A program made the translations under genes and the position numbers. A stretch of DNA of 64,000 nucleotides, from positions 201,001 through 265,000 of the forward strand of contig JAFEUB010001542.1 in assembly GCA_024529925.1 (NCBI GenBank), written 5' to 3'. The notes under the pieces were generated by a model that worked only from the letters and a program-made list of their open reading frames with translations, was not told the origin of the DNA and did no database searches. Positions 26,367 to 37,928 of the stretch are shown piece after piece. Every line of letters starts with the position of its first letter. Positions within the stretch are counted from its first letter, which is position 1. Origin of the DNA: Ophthalmolycus amberensis (lineage: Eukaryota; Chordata; Actinopteri; Perciformes; Zoarcidae).

Positions 26367-26970
26367 TCTGTTTGACTCTTAATGGACCATAATTACGAAA
26401 TGAACATCATGCTGTATTGAAGAAGACTTGAAACTAGAGATTGAGACCATAAACTCATGTTTACAATGTTTACTGAGGTAATACATCAAGAGAGAAGTAG
26501 AGTCATTTTCTCATAGACTTCTATACAACCAGAGGAGTCGCCCCCTGGTGGACACTAGAGAGAATGCAGCTTTAACACATGAAGCTTTGACTTCACTTTT
26601 GTTGTGGCGTGCTCTTAAAACAAAACTTCAGAAAACACTGGACAGCGCCCGAGGTTTGATCCCGAGGAGGGAGAGAACCAAGTAATCTGAAAGATTTGAG
26701 GAGTGAAGTAACCACTGAGCTAAACCAGTGCAGTCTGTGTTAACAGGAAGTAGACTTTATAAAGACTCTGTAGCTCCTGATAGGAAACATCCTCACTGAG
26801 CTAAACCAGTGCAGCAGTTTTAATGTGAAACTGTCTTGATGAACATGAGAGTGCTGCAGAGTCTCCTCTGTGTTCCTGATGACGCAGCAGACAGCAGCAG
26901 TCTTTATAAGGTCTACTTCCTGTTTACACAGACGCACTGGTTTAGCTCAGTGGTTACTTCGATCAATTCT

Positions 26971-28025
26971 AATGTGAATACGACTTTTGTTTTTTATAGA
27001 AAGGCTCGCAAGATTGAGGTTTTCCGGTTGTAAAATGTCAAAATAAAGCATTTCCAAAATGATTTTATTACAGTAAGTTGTGCAATATATTTAAGAAAAT
27101 TAGTTGCATTGTATTGTTCTGTCAGAGCAACCTGCCATTCAAAGGATATCAAAAAGCAAATTTAATCTTTAGCTTTATATTGCACATATAGATGAGTCAG
27201 CTTTATTATGGGGAAGTATGCATGCACATACAAGGAATTTTACGCAAATATTATGTACACAAGTACTGGAAAGTATAAGTAAATATAAGTAGTTTATAAA
27301 TAGATACAAAAAATCAGCAATGACCAGCAGTAAAACATGAATTTTATATAATTTATTTCGGGTTTTTGAATTCTTCCGTCAATGATTAGGTAAATCCGAG
27401 TGTTCCTGAACGCCCCATCTCCACCAAATAAATGCGGCAGCATCGACCACAGACCGTGGGTCAGATATTTGTATTTCGTTGCTTGATTAAAATATATTTC
27501 AGAGAGTTATCAACTGATCTGGAATCAGGATTATTATAATTCCCTGTCGCGCATGCGTACAAGCCGACACCCGACGCTGTGCTCTGTTGACAAATATCAG
27601 GGGGCGGGACCACTGCGGCGTAAGTAGATCTTTGTTCATACTGCAGCGTATTCTACGTAATTCAGCACTTTGTGTGTATTTTAGCTCTTTTAATATAATT
27701 TGAGATTTGCTTGTATTTGCTTTTGGCGGGAAACTGCGCTCACAAAGTTAGCGGAAATGGGGAAAGTGCTTCGTTGAACATCTGTAAAAGAAAACCGCTG
27801 TAATGTAGCAGAGAAAAGGTAGGATCCGGGTCAAGCTCGATAAAATGAGATGTGTGACTTCTGGTTTGGATCACCAAATTAAAATAATAATAATTACTTT
27901 ATTTATAGCAGCCGTACAAAGTGCTTTGACAGACAAAGCAGCAAAAGCAAGGAAATAATATCAACAACAGAAAGCTCAGTGAGACAGTCGATACGATACA
28001 AATAAACTAATAAATAAATAAATAA

Positions 28026-28060
<35 letters not shown>

Positions 28061-28540
28061 AAAATAATTAAGTAAAATCAACAACTACAAATAAAACAGA
28101 AAAGCGACGACATCACCTAAAAGCCAGTCTTTAATGTATTTTAGGAAGTACGTGTTTCATTTTTCTTAAAGATTTTTTGAGTTTAAGCGCACAACAGTTA
28201 ACAATCCAGACTGCATGTTTGAATTATATTAATTAAATGTCATAATACTGTTTTTCCATCACACACCAGAACGCCCCCGCGACTCTTTTGTTGTTCTTAG
28301 ATACGCTCTAAACGTGATGCTTTTATTTTGAAGGCACACACAGACAGTTTCCGTGGCCACCCGTGATAACGTCCGCCCACTTGACTCAAATCGACGAAGA
28401 CTAAACCGACCTAAACAAGCCGGTTTTCAGACGTCCAGGTTCATCTTTGTCGCTGCTCGATGTTGTTGATCAAAGTCTTAAACTCATGAGCTTGTTTCTT
28501 CAGTCTGAGGCGGTCTCCTCGTGCAAGACTGTCGGCAGAC
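26971..28540. other. usf1 upstream region
   Basis: Unique-looking sequence follows the array. About 27885-28030 contains a degraded interspersed repeat (the block ending GTGCTTTGACAGACAAAGCAGC and a TAAA-rich tail), followed by a (TA)n run at about 28029-28057. No coding frame is supported. The proximal part (27540-28540) should hold the usf1 promoter and 5' UTR, but the transcription start cannot be placed from sequence alone. Confidence 0.5.
27549..27607 (+). promoter_or_regulatory. Candidate usf1 core promoter elements
   Basis: GCGCATGCGT (27549-27558) matches the NRF1 palindrome and GGGGCGG (27601-27607) is a GC box, about 0.9-1 kb before the usf1 start codon in a locally GC-richer stretch. 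A GGCGGGAAA E2F-like site follows near 27725. The type of sites suits a TATA-less housekeeping promoter; assignment to usf1 rests on position only. Confidence 0.35.
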
Positions 28541-31500
28541 ATGAAGAGGTGAGTGGTGACGTCAACGGTAACGGCACGCGCCATTGTCAACTAATACCAT
28601 TTATTATTTATTATTGTTATTTAATTTAACTATAATATGTTTTTAATATGTGCAGCCAACAGAAAAGCCCTGAACCAGATGAGAGTGTGACTGTCAACGA
28701 GGAAGGTAAACATATTATTTGTTAATGTCACTATCTTAACTGTGTTATCTAAAGTTATTTAATATGTACCAATTTAATTTAATATTTTGTTCAGACCGTT
28801 TTCAGTCTCGCAGCTGTCTTTTATTTGATATATTTTTAAATATTATCCTTGTATTTTTTTACCTGTTTTATTCTATTTTAGCTTGTTTTTATTGTTTATT
28901 GTCTTGGGTGTGAAATTAATGTTTTTAATTTACATATTATTTTTATGTTGTTTTTCTTTTGCATTTGATGTTTTATGAAAGATAAAATAAGATAAACTTT
29001 ATTAATCCTGAAGGACATTTTTGTGCTGGAGTTTTATTAAAGATTACAACAAAAGAATAACAAAAAAACAAAAGAATAAATAGAATAAAGCACTTTTCAT
29101 TGCTTTGTTGCTGAAATAGGCTTCATAAATAAACTTAAATTGTCTTTGAACGTTGAAAAATCATTGATTTGTGTCCAGGCCTTTAATATTGTGTGTCTCC
29201 CCATGAGTTCATGTAATAACACATTTATAACCATAAACACTGCTAGAGCCCACATGGCTGTGTGTTTGTACCTGAAACACTAATAATATGGTTTTTAATA
29301 TCTTTTGAACGACTATAAAGTTGACTTCGTGCTCCTTCAGGCTCTGTAGCCACGGCGGAGGACCCGGCGGCCATCGCCACCATCCAGTCTGCTGCCACCT
29401 TCACCGAGCAGCCCGTCAAGTACCTGTTCAAGACGGAGGGAGCCGGAGGCCAGGTAGGAAGAAGTACTTCTACAACATACAGGTAGGAAGAAGTACTTTT
29501 ACAACATACAGGTAGGAAGAAGTACTTCTACAACATACAGGTAGGAAGAAGTACTTCTACAACATACAGGTAGGAAGAAGTACCGGTACTTCTACAACAT
29601 ACAGGTAGGAAGAAGTACTTTTACAACATACAGGTAGGAAGTAGTACTTCTACAACATACAGGTAGGAAGAAGTACTTCTACAACATACAGGTAGGAAGA
29701 AGTACTTCTACAACATACAGGTAGGAAGAAGTACTTCTACAACATACAGGTAGGAAGAAGTACTTCTACAACATACAGGTAGGAAGAAGTACTTTTACAA
29801 CATACAGGTAGGAAGAAGTACTTCTACAACATACAGGTAGGAAGAAGTACTTCTACAACATACAGGTAGGAAGAAGTACTTTTACAACATACAGGTAGGA
29901 AGTAGTACTTCTACAACATACAGGTAGGAAGAAGTACTTCTACAACATACAGGTAGGAAGAAGTACTTCTACAACATACAGGTAGGAAGAAGTACTTCTA
30001 CAACATACAGGTAGGAAGAAGTACTTCTACAACATACAGGTAGGAAGAAGTACTTCTACAACATACAGGTAGGAAGAAGTACTTTTACAACATACAGGTA
30101 GGAAGTAGTACTTCTACAACATACAGGTAGGAAGAAGTACTTCTACAACATACAGGTAGGAAGAAGTACTTCTACAACATACAGGTAGGAAGAAGTACTT
30201 CTACAACATACAGGTAGGAAGAAGTACTTCTACAACATACAGGTAGGAAGAAGTACTTCTACAACATACAGGTAGGAAGTAGTACTTCTACAACATACAG
30301 GTAGGAAGTAGTACTTCTACAACATACAGGTAGGAAGTAGTACTTCTACAACATACAGGTAGGAAGAAGTACTTCTACAACATACAGGTAGGAAGAAGTA
30401 CTTCTACAACATACAGGTAGGAAGAAGTACTTCTACAACATACAGGTAGGAAGAAGTACTTCTACAACATACAGGTAGGAAGAAGTACTTCTACAACATA
30501 CAGGTAGGAAGAAGTACTGATACAACATACAGGTAGGAAGAAGTATTTATACAATATACAGGTAGGAAGAAGTATTTATACAACATACAGGTAGGAAGAA
30601 GTATTTATACAACATACAGGTAGGAAGAAGTACTTATACAACATACAGGTAGGAAGAAGTATTTATACAACATACAGGTAGGAAGTAGTACTTCTACAAC
30701 ATACAGGTAGGAAGAAGTACTTCTACAACATACAGGTAGGAAGAAGTACTTCTACAACATACAGGTAGGAAGAAGTATTTATACAACATACAGGTAGGAA
30801 GAAGTACTTATACAACATACAGGTAGGAAGAAGTATTTATACAACATACAGGTAGGAAGAAGTACTGATACAACATACAGGTAGGAAGAAGTACTGATAC
30901 AACATACAGGTAGGAAGTAGTACTGATACAACATACAGGTAGGAAGTAGTACTTCTACAACATACAGGTAGGAAGAAGTACTTCTACAACATACAGGTAG
31001 GAAGAAGTACTTCTACAACATACAGGTAGGAAGAAGTATTTATACAACATACAGGTAGGAAGAAGTACTTCTACAACATACAGGTAGGAAGAAGTACTTC
31101 TACAACATACAGGTAGGAAGAAGTACTTCTACAACATACAGGTAGGAAGAAGTACTTCTACAACATACAGGTAGGAAGAAGTACTTATACAACATACAGG
31201 TAGGAAGTAGTACTTATACAACATACAGGTAGGAAGTAGTACTTATACAACATACAGGTAGGAAGAAGTATTTATACAACATACAGGTAGGAAGAAGTAC
31301 TTCTACAACATACAGGTAGGAAGAAGTACTTCTACAACATACAGGTAGGAAGAAGTACTTCTACAACATACAGGTAGGAAGAAGTACTTATACAACATAC
31401 AGGTAGGAAGTAGTACTGATACAACATACAGGTAGGAAGTAGTACTTCTACAACATACAGGTAGGAAGAAGTACTTATACAATATACAGGTAGGAAGAAG

Positions 31501-34500
31501 TACTTATACAACATACAGGTAGGAAGTAGTACTTATACAACATACAGGTAGGAAGAAGTATTTATACAACATACAGGTAGGAAGAAGTACTTCTACAACA
31601 TACAGGTAGGAAGAAGTACTTCTACAACATACAGGTAGGAAGAAGTACTTCTACAACATACAGGTAGGAAGAAGTACTTCTACAACATACAGGTAGGAAG
31701 AAGTACTTACGAGTTTTACTTATTTTGTTGCATTACAACCTGGAGTTCATCTGGATTTGTGAACATCGGTTCGTGTTGAAGCCCCTCAATACGATCTGCT
31801 GGAACCAATTACCTCCAGAAGTCACATAATTAGTTCAATATAGTCCACCTGTGTGCACTCGTTAGTGTCAAGTCATGTAGCGGAAGAACCAGCTAAGACC
31901 AGGACCAGAACTCAGGGACCAGACAAGACCAGGACCAGAACTCAGGGTTATCTTTGGTCTCTTAGCAGGTTTGTCGTGGAGTCGTTCTCGTATTATTTGT
32001 CATACCGGACTAAACGGAGACTCGTGGACGACACACAGGTGAACGGTCTGTAACTACACGTGTCCTCTGAAGGATCTGATTAAAGTCTAAAAACGAGTTT
32101 GTTCATGTTTTCATTTCATCGATTTTGACCATTTTTGCGTCGGTTCGTTACATGAAATCTGAATAAAAATCCATTTAAACTTCAGGCTGTAATGCAACAC
32201 GATAGGAAAAACACAAAGAGGTGTGAATACTTGACAACGCAGAGTCTCTGAGGTGTTCCTTCAGATCTGGTTCCACATTCTTTGACTACCTGAGCTGTTA
32301 GTTTAGTTTATTTATTTATTTTGCACAATTTAAACAATAAAATAAAATAAACAAACACAACAGAGATAAATAATATCTCAGTGCAGGAAGAGGCCAAAGG
32401 CCAACTGGGCTTATTTGAAGCCTCCAGCTTTATCAGATTACAGAGAATGGATATTATAGCTGTTGACATGTTAAACATAAGTACGTTGATGTAGGTCTGC
32501 GACTGACTCACCTTTAGATCCGGGGTTCATGTTGTAGATTAAAACTGCTCAACAACATGAATGAATGTTTTCTGCTCTGACAGCAAACTGATTCATTACC
32601 TGGTTCGCATCGTGATAGTGTGTCAGTATCACATTACCCCCCTGGTCTCAGTACCCGTGACCCACTTAGACCTAAACCAGTAGAAGTCAGGTCCGAGAGC
32701 TCTGCCGTGTTGTGTCAACACGATCATCTGTGACTGCGTCTCGTCCAGGTGACCTACCGAGTGATCCAGTTGTCCGATGGACAGCTGGACGGACAGACGG
32801 ACGCGGCCGTCAGCCTGGTCACCGGGTTCCCAGCAACCAGTCAGACCGTCACTCAGGTGAGCAGCACCGGGAGCTCTGGTTCGTACTCGAGGTCTGAGAG
32901 AAGAGTTTCTGTAACTCGTGTCGAGGGTTTTACGTTAACGGACAATTCGCTTTTAGAAGCTTTAGAAACCGGAAGTGTTAAAAATCGACATGTGAGTAAA
33001 TATGTATCAGACAAATCAAATAGTTGACAGGATGTTCAACCGTTGTTTCTTTATAACATTTAATCCTTCTTTCTTTACAGGGTTTGTATGAAGGTAATAA
33101 AGTAGTTCATGAATATGAGTTTACAGATGATTATAATCCTCTATTGTGGAGGTTAGTTTCTATCTCTGTTACTCTCGTTGTCGTTTTCATTCTTCACAGT
33201 TCATTTTGTTTGTTCGTCCTCTGGTGGTTCAACATCCTGTAAACTATTTGATTTGTCTGATAAATATTTACTCGCATGTAGATTTTTAACACTTCCTGTT
33301 TCTATAGAATCTAAAAGCTAACTGACCATCTTTGTACAATCCCTAAACATCTGAATAGTGTTTTTATCGGTTCATATTTGTGACAGTCACGTGGTCGCTC
33401 GCCAAGTTACAAAAATTCTGAGGTGCACGACCAGACGCCGGCATGATTACGTCATTTTGTGTCGTGCGGCTTCATGTCGGCTTCAGTATAAACTAAGCTT
33501 TAGATGAATTCCTGTTATCACTGAAGTCTATCTGGTTATTGTTATATTCTATGATGGTTACTTACAGTCTTTGTATCCACACTAGTCTGTTGATTTAAAA
33601 AGTATCCTCATAGATTTGAGTTCTCATTTATTTTTCCCAAAATAATGTGTTAATGTGTTAATAAGTAAATGTGTTAATAAGTAAATGTGTTAATGAGTTA
33701 ATGTGTTAATGAGTTAATGTGTTAATAAGTAAATGTGTTAATTAGTTAATTAGTTAATGAGTTAATGTGTTAATGAGTAAACGTTGTCTTTGGTGTCAGG
33801 CTGTGTTCTCTCAGCCCGACGGGTTGGAGAGCGACGGCGGCGGCGCTGAGACGCAGTACACCTACTACCCGGCCACCATCGCCGACGCCGCCACCGGCAC
33901 CATGGTGACCACGGTGCAGGCCTCTGACACTCTGCTGGGTCAGACCACACCCACTGGTAAATACCGCCGAGACACAGAAACACGGGCTGAAGATTACGCT
34001 GTTATGTTCTCGACCAGAAAAAAAGAGTAGAACGGACATTCACTTTTAAGTTAATGTAGCAAGATGGTCAGACAGCGGCCGCCGCCATGTTGGTATTTTT
34101 CTCAACCAGTGAACAGGAAGTGACCATATATGGACTGAGGAGGAGTGACGTAGAGACGCCGTATACGTCTCTGGTAGAGACCTGTCAATCACTGTGTAGC
34201 CCCGCCCTAAAGCATCCCCTGCTTTATGGTCTGTGTGACTCTAAATGGACCATAATGTACTAAATGAACATCATGCTGTGTTGAAGAAGACTTGAAACTA
34301 GAGATTGAGACCATAAACTCATGTTTACAATGTTTACTGAGGTAATAAATCAAGAGAGAAGTAGAGTCATTTTCTCATAGACTTCTATACAACCAGAGGA
34401 GTCGCCCCCTGGTGGACACTAGAGAGAATGCAGCTTTAACACATGAAGCTTTGACTAGCTAGCCCTACCACATCTCCCAGCATCAAAACAGGAAGTCAGT

Positions 34501-37500
34501 TCTCAAGTAGTTTTGTGGACGACGAGTTTCAGCGAAGCGTCTCGTGTCATCGGGGTCTAATTCTTCATCTACACAGCGTAGGAAAGCACATTGCTGTCGC
34601 CAGATGAGTGACGACTTTGTTCAGCTCATTGTCTGTAACCAGTGTATTAGCTAGCTCGCTAACTAGCAGACAGCAGGCTAGTCAGCTAGCTAGCTTGATT
34701 CCACCATTGTTTAATGCTACACTTGTTTCAGACATTGAGACGAACATTGGGCTGGAGAAGGACAAGCTAACTAGCTAACTAGCCAACCATCCGTCTCTTC
34801 TTCCCGGCAAATTGCGACAACATTTTTTCTCCGTTTCCTTTTCGTACCGGTCAAATGACCACAGAGAACAGTGTTCTGCTCCTGTTCTCTGTCCATCGTG
34901 AATCACTCACGCTCATTACTTGGACTTATACTATTGTAATAAACTCATTCCAATCAGCTGACTGTGAGGTTTTGTTTGACAGGGCAGCTCTATGTGATGA
35001 TGTCACCGCAGGAGGTTCTGACCGGGTGCAACCAACGGACAATCGCACCTCGCACTCAGCCATACATCGCGTAATGACATCATCGTTCAACAGAAATCAA
35101 CAAACAACGTTTGCATTCTTTAAAAGAATCTCCTTACATCCAGGAAGTGGATCTAACTTTGTTTTAACTTTTTTTTATTTTAGAAAGCAGGAAGCTCCTC
35201 GCGGCTCCAGAGACGATAAACGGCGAGCTCAGCACAACGAAGGTCAGGAGTGTAAAGATCTAGATGTGCTTTAATATAAATATCAGAGCAGGTTTGAAGG
35301 ATTTAGAGTAAAGTCACGTCGTCGTTGTTCCAACAGTTGAGCGCCGGCGTCGGGACAAGATCAACAACTGGATCGTGCACCTGTCGAAGGCCATCCCCGA
35401 CTGTAACATCGACTATACCAAGACGGGACAGGTGAGCTCAGACCTTCATACTGAGAGAGAATGAACCAGTAGAGGAACGTAGACGTTCACATCGTAGCAT
35501 CAGAGAGGACTCAGAAGACAGGACGGGGTCTGGAACATTTCTTCAGACATCTGCAATCACGTGACATCGTTAGTTAATTTACCTCCTGTGACGCGCCGAC
35601 CAACCACTGTTTCAAAACTATCACGAGAGTGTGTGAAGCTCTCATGTCGACTGTATTAGTAGATCCAGAATTAGATGATATATAGACTGACAACAGCTCT
35701 ATATCACTCCATATAAACTACACAAATACAACTCCAATATCTGGCCTTGTCGTGCTGTTCACTGTCTCTCCGTGTTTCTTTAGTTATGTAACTTTACTGT
35801 CGTTGTTTATTTGATTTTAACGTTTGAGTTGTTTGTAGTTTTGTTGACTTTGTACTGTTGTTTATAGTTTAATGTCTACGTGTGATTGAGAAAGAGAACT
35901 CGTCCCTTTCTATAGTTTCTGAGTTGTGTTGTGTGTTGTTGTGTTTTTCAGAGTAAAGGAGGAATCTTGTCCAAAGCCTGCGAGTACATCAAGGAGCTCC
36001 GACAGAGCAACCTGAAGCTGGGAGACGACATCAGCACTTTGGATCGACTCCGGATCGACAACCAGCTGCTCAGACATGAGGTCAGGGGTCAGCTGGAGTT
36101 TAGGGATCATTCCATTTATATATTTGTAACATATTATAAACTCTACAGCACGTACGATACCATTCAGCCGATCATTGATGATCCATATTAACAGATACAG
36201 ATCCCTTTGTTTGATTCGAGCAGCTGGTCTACAAGGATCCACTGTCACAAAAATCATTTAAACGCTCTGAAGTCTGTAAACCATCAACAAATACTAAATG
36301 TTCTACTTTTACTTTGTTATAGTCATTTATAGTGGTTATTCTTTAAAAGATCAGGAAATTAAAGATTGTAATTTTATGGATTAAAATAAATCTCTTCATT
36401 ATTATGTTTAATGATGTATAATAATGTTCTTAGAGCTCGTGTTATGAAGTTAAACATCATAATTCATCTCAAATATCTATTTTATATTCATGTGAAAACA
36501 TCTCCTTCAAACTACTGGATTTATTCAAGTTCATCACCAAAACTGCATTTTACAGATGACATGTGAACACATCATGATAACGTTACTAGCTCTCCTCCTG
36601 TTGGTTAGCCGTTAGCGGTGCTGCTAACGTTACTAGCTCTCCTCCTGTTGGTTAGCGGTGCTGCTAACGTTACTAGCTCTCCTCCTGTTGGTTAGCCGTT
36701 AGCGGTGCTGCTAACGTTACTAGCTCTCCTCCTGTTGGTTAGCCGTCAGCGGTGCTGCTAACGCTACTAGCTCTCCTCCTGTTGGCTAGCCGTTAGCGGT
36801 GCTGCTAACGTTACTAGCTCTCCTCCTGTTGGTTAGCTGTTAGCGGTGCTGCTAACGTTACTAGCTCTCCTCCTGTTGGTTAGCCGTTAGCGGTGCTGCT
36901 AACGTTACTAGCTCTCCTCCTGTTGGTTAGCCGTCAGCGGTGCTGCTAACGCTACTAGCTCTCCTCCTGTTGGTTAGCCGTCAGCGGTGCTGCTAACGTT
37001 ACTAGCTCTCCTCCTGTTGGTTAGCCGTTAGCGGTGCTGCTAACGTTACTAGCTCTCCTCCTGCCGTTAGCGGTGCTGCTAACGCTACTAGCTCTCCTCC
37101 TGTTGGTTAGCCGTTAGCGGTGCTGCTAACATTACTAGCTCTCCTCCTGTTGGTTAGCCGTTAGCGGTGCTGCTAACGTTACTAGCTCTCCTCCTGCCGT
37201 TAGCGGTGCTGCTAACGTTACTAGCTCTCCTCCTGTTGGTTAGCCGTTAGCGGTGCTGCTAACATTACTAGCTCTCCTCCTGTTGGTTAGCCGTTAGCGG
37301 TGCTGCTAACGTTACTAGCTCTCCTCCTGTTGGTTTAAACACTGATTGGTTGTTTACAATGAAACATGATCGGAGATCAGACTCTAGAAACACATGTTCT
37401 ACTGAGTCAGTAAAACTTTATTTACACTGTGATGGTTAACGTTAAAACTTTATTTACATTGTGATGGTTAACGTTAAACTTTATTTACACTGTGATGGTT

Positions 37501-37731
37501 AACGTTAAACTTTATTTACACTGTGATGGTTAACGTTAAACTTTATTTACACTGTGATGGTTAACGATAAACTGTTTAACGACCTCTACATTCATTATTA
37601 CTACTTAACTTAACTTGTGTGTGTCCTGTGTTGCTCCTCAGGTGGAGGACTGTAAGTCCAAGAATCAGATCCTGAGGAACCTGCTGCGACAGCACGGCAT
37701 CGTGGGCTCATCCAGCACAGAACCCCAGTGA
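28541..37731 (+). CDS. usf1: Upstream stimulatory factor 1-like bHLH-leucine zipper protein
   Basis: Nuclear transcription factor that binds CACGTG E-boxes as a dimer. Coding exons: 28541-28548, 28656-28705, 29341-29453, 32749-32856, 33800-33956, 34983-35070, 35184-35242, 35337-35431, 35952-36080 and 37642-37731; total 897 nt, 298 aa (human USF1 is 310), all phases consistent, GT-AG throughout. The N-terminus carries USF1-like blocks (VATAEDP, SAATF, VKYLFKTE, RVIQLSDGQLDGQT). The USF-specific region (YVMMSPQEVL, APRTQPY) lies at about residues 150-185. The basic region HNEVERRRRDKINNW begins near residue 191, with the His, Glu and Arg contacts intact, split by the exon 7/8 junction. Helix 2 is GGILSKACEYIKELRQSN and a leucine zipper follows in the last two exons. 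Exon 1 codes only M-K and part of the third codon. It could be the teleost paralogue usf1l rather than usf1. Introns 3, 4 and 9 are invaded by repeats, listed separately. Confidence 0.9.
29454..31709 (+). repeat. 29-bp minisatellite made of the usf1 exon 3 splice donor
   Basis: 77 complete units (76 of 29 bp and one of 35 bp) fill 29454-31692, then a partial unit. Each starts GTAGGAAGAAGTAC and ends CAACATACAG. The first unit begins exactly at the exon 3 donor (GGCCAG|GTAGGA), so every unit border repeats CAG|GTAGGA. Sequence variants (TTCTAC, TTTTAC, TTATAC, TGATAC, GTAGTAC) cluster in blocks, showing multi-unit duplications. Confidence 0.95.
31715..32245. mobile_element. Tc1/mariner-like remnant in usf1 intron 3
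   Basis: The left end contains TTTTGTTGCATTACAACCTG and the right end contains TGTAATGCAACAC...GGAAAAACAC...GTGTGAATACTT, inverted partners typical of fish Tc1-like elements. The interior is mostly deleted and has no transposase frame. A short direct duplication (AGACCAGGACCAGAACTCAG) sits at about 31893-31947. Confidence 0.6.
32285..32510. repeat. Interspersed repeat fragment in usf1 intron 3
   Basis: An A/T-rich head, then AGGAAGAGGCC...GGGCTTATTTGAAGCCTCC, a block I recognise as a common fish retroposon tail. Family name not certain; no coding capacity. Confidence 0.4.
32950..33319. mobile_element. MITE with ~92-bp inverted repeats in usf1 intron 4
   Basis: The arm at 32950-33041 and the arm at 33226-33319 are inverted copies (shared blocks GGAAGTGTTAAAAATC, GAGTAAATAT and ATCAGACAAATCAAATAGTT) around a spacer of about 185 bp. 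No transposase frame. The target duplication is not clear. The hairpin lies about 95 bp after exon 4. Confidence 0.75.
33640..33785 (+). repeat. TTAATG-type minisatellite before usf1 exon 5
   Basis: Irregular tandem repeats of about 8 and 16 bp built from TTAATGTG, TTAATGAG and TAAGTAAATG. The array ends about 15-20 bp before the exon 5 acceptor at 33799. Confidence 0.75.
34058..34455 (+). repeat. Dispersed repeat, same family as the array, usf1 intron 5
   Basis: Shares about 330 bp with the dispersed-repeat part of the tandem array (blocks CTGTCAATCACTGTGTAG, CATCCCCTGCTTTATGGTCT, AGTCGCCCCCTGGTGGACAC, ending AAGCTTTGACT). It has no hAT insertion, so it shows the empty site. Further copies are at 47842, 50664, 59660 and 60650. 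Confidence 0.85.
36165..37400. mobile_element. Minisatellite-bearing element, copy A, usf1 last intron
   Basis: The flanks of the minisatellite at 36578-37334 match those of the second copy near 61900-63390: the left flank has ATCCATATTAACAGATACAG and CTTCAAACTACTGGATTTAT, and the right flank has TTTAAACACTGATTGGTTGT and GAAACACATGTTCT. The repeat therefore moved or was copied as a unit of about 1.2 kb. No coding frame and no clear terminal repeats. Confidence 0.7.
36578..37334 (+). repeat. 47-bp minisatellite, usf1 intron 9
   Basis: About 16 units, with the core GTTAGCCGTTAGCGGTGCTG followed by CTAACGTTACTAGC and a CTCTCCTCCTGTTG tail. Several units are shortened by internal deletions (CCTCCTGCCG). 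Each unit holds a 6-bp stem hairpin, GTTAGC-GGTGCT-GCTAAC. Confidence 0.9.
37411..37570 (+). repeat. 31-32 bp tandem repeat x5 before usf1 last exon
   Basis: Five units containing ACTTTATTTACACTGTGATG and GTTAACG lie about 70 bp before the last exon. The same sequence is present once next to the second minisatellite element (about 63344-63375), so the amplification happened locally. Confidence 0.85.
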
Positions 37732-37922
37732 GGAACCAGAACCTGAACCTGAAGACCAGCAACGGGCCAAAAGAGAACTTGAGAAATACTTTGAGTACTT
37801 TAATTGTGACGGAGAAAACACGAAATAGAGAGAGAGAGAGGTCATTAATATTCAAGCTTCTTTGCCTCATGACACCTTTGAATATCATCTTTGAAGCTTT
37901 TTACAAAATCATTTACCCGGTG

Positions 37923-37928
37923 AATAAA
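37923..37928 (+). terminator. usf1 polyadenylation signal
   Basis: AATAAA 192 bp after the stop codon, the first canonical signal downstream. Confidence 0.6.

Larger units (their letters stand above)
4707..26970. repeat. 22-kb higher-order tandem array of composite mobile elements
   Basis: Nine hAT insertions starting at 5757, 7326, 10099, 11669, 14437, 17205, 19973, 22741 and 25508 give periods of 1569, 2773, 1570, 2768, 2768, 2768, 2768 and 2767 bp. A long unit holds, in order: hAT copy; second half of a dispersed repeat; fold-back module type 2; a 110-bp tail; full dispersed repeat; fold-back module type 1. A short unit lacks about 1.2 kb (type 2 module through the next dispersed repeat). 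The array starts mid-unit at 4707 and stops inside a tRNA-like arm at 26970. Copies look nearly identical by eye. No gene is supported; open frames of 60-83 codons recur only because the units are duplicated. Confidence 0.93.

Noticed and set aside
5138..26937. Repeated 62-83 aa frames across the fold-back modules
   Set aside because: They read through tRNA-like sequence and its reverse complement; openness is incidental.
4707..26970. Pure assembly duplication artefact
   Set aside because: Units carry distinct, shared and private variants and two different lengths, which argues for real tandem copies; exact copy number still depends on the assembly.
29454..31709. CRISPR-like array of 29-bp repeats
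   Set aside because: Units are directly abutting with no unique spacers, inside a vertebrate intron; it is a minisatellite.
36578..37334. Telomere-like repeat (TTAGCC/TTAGCG blocks)
   Set aside because: The unit is 47 bp with unrelated sequence between the TTAGC blocks; not (TTAGGG)n.
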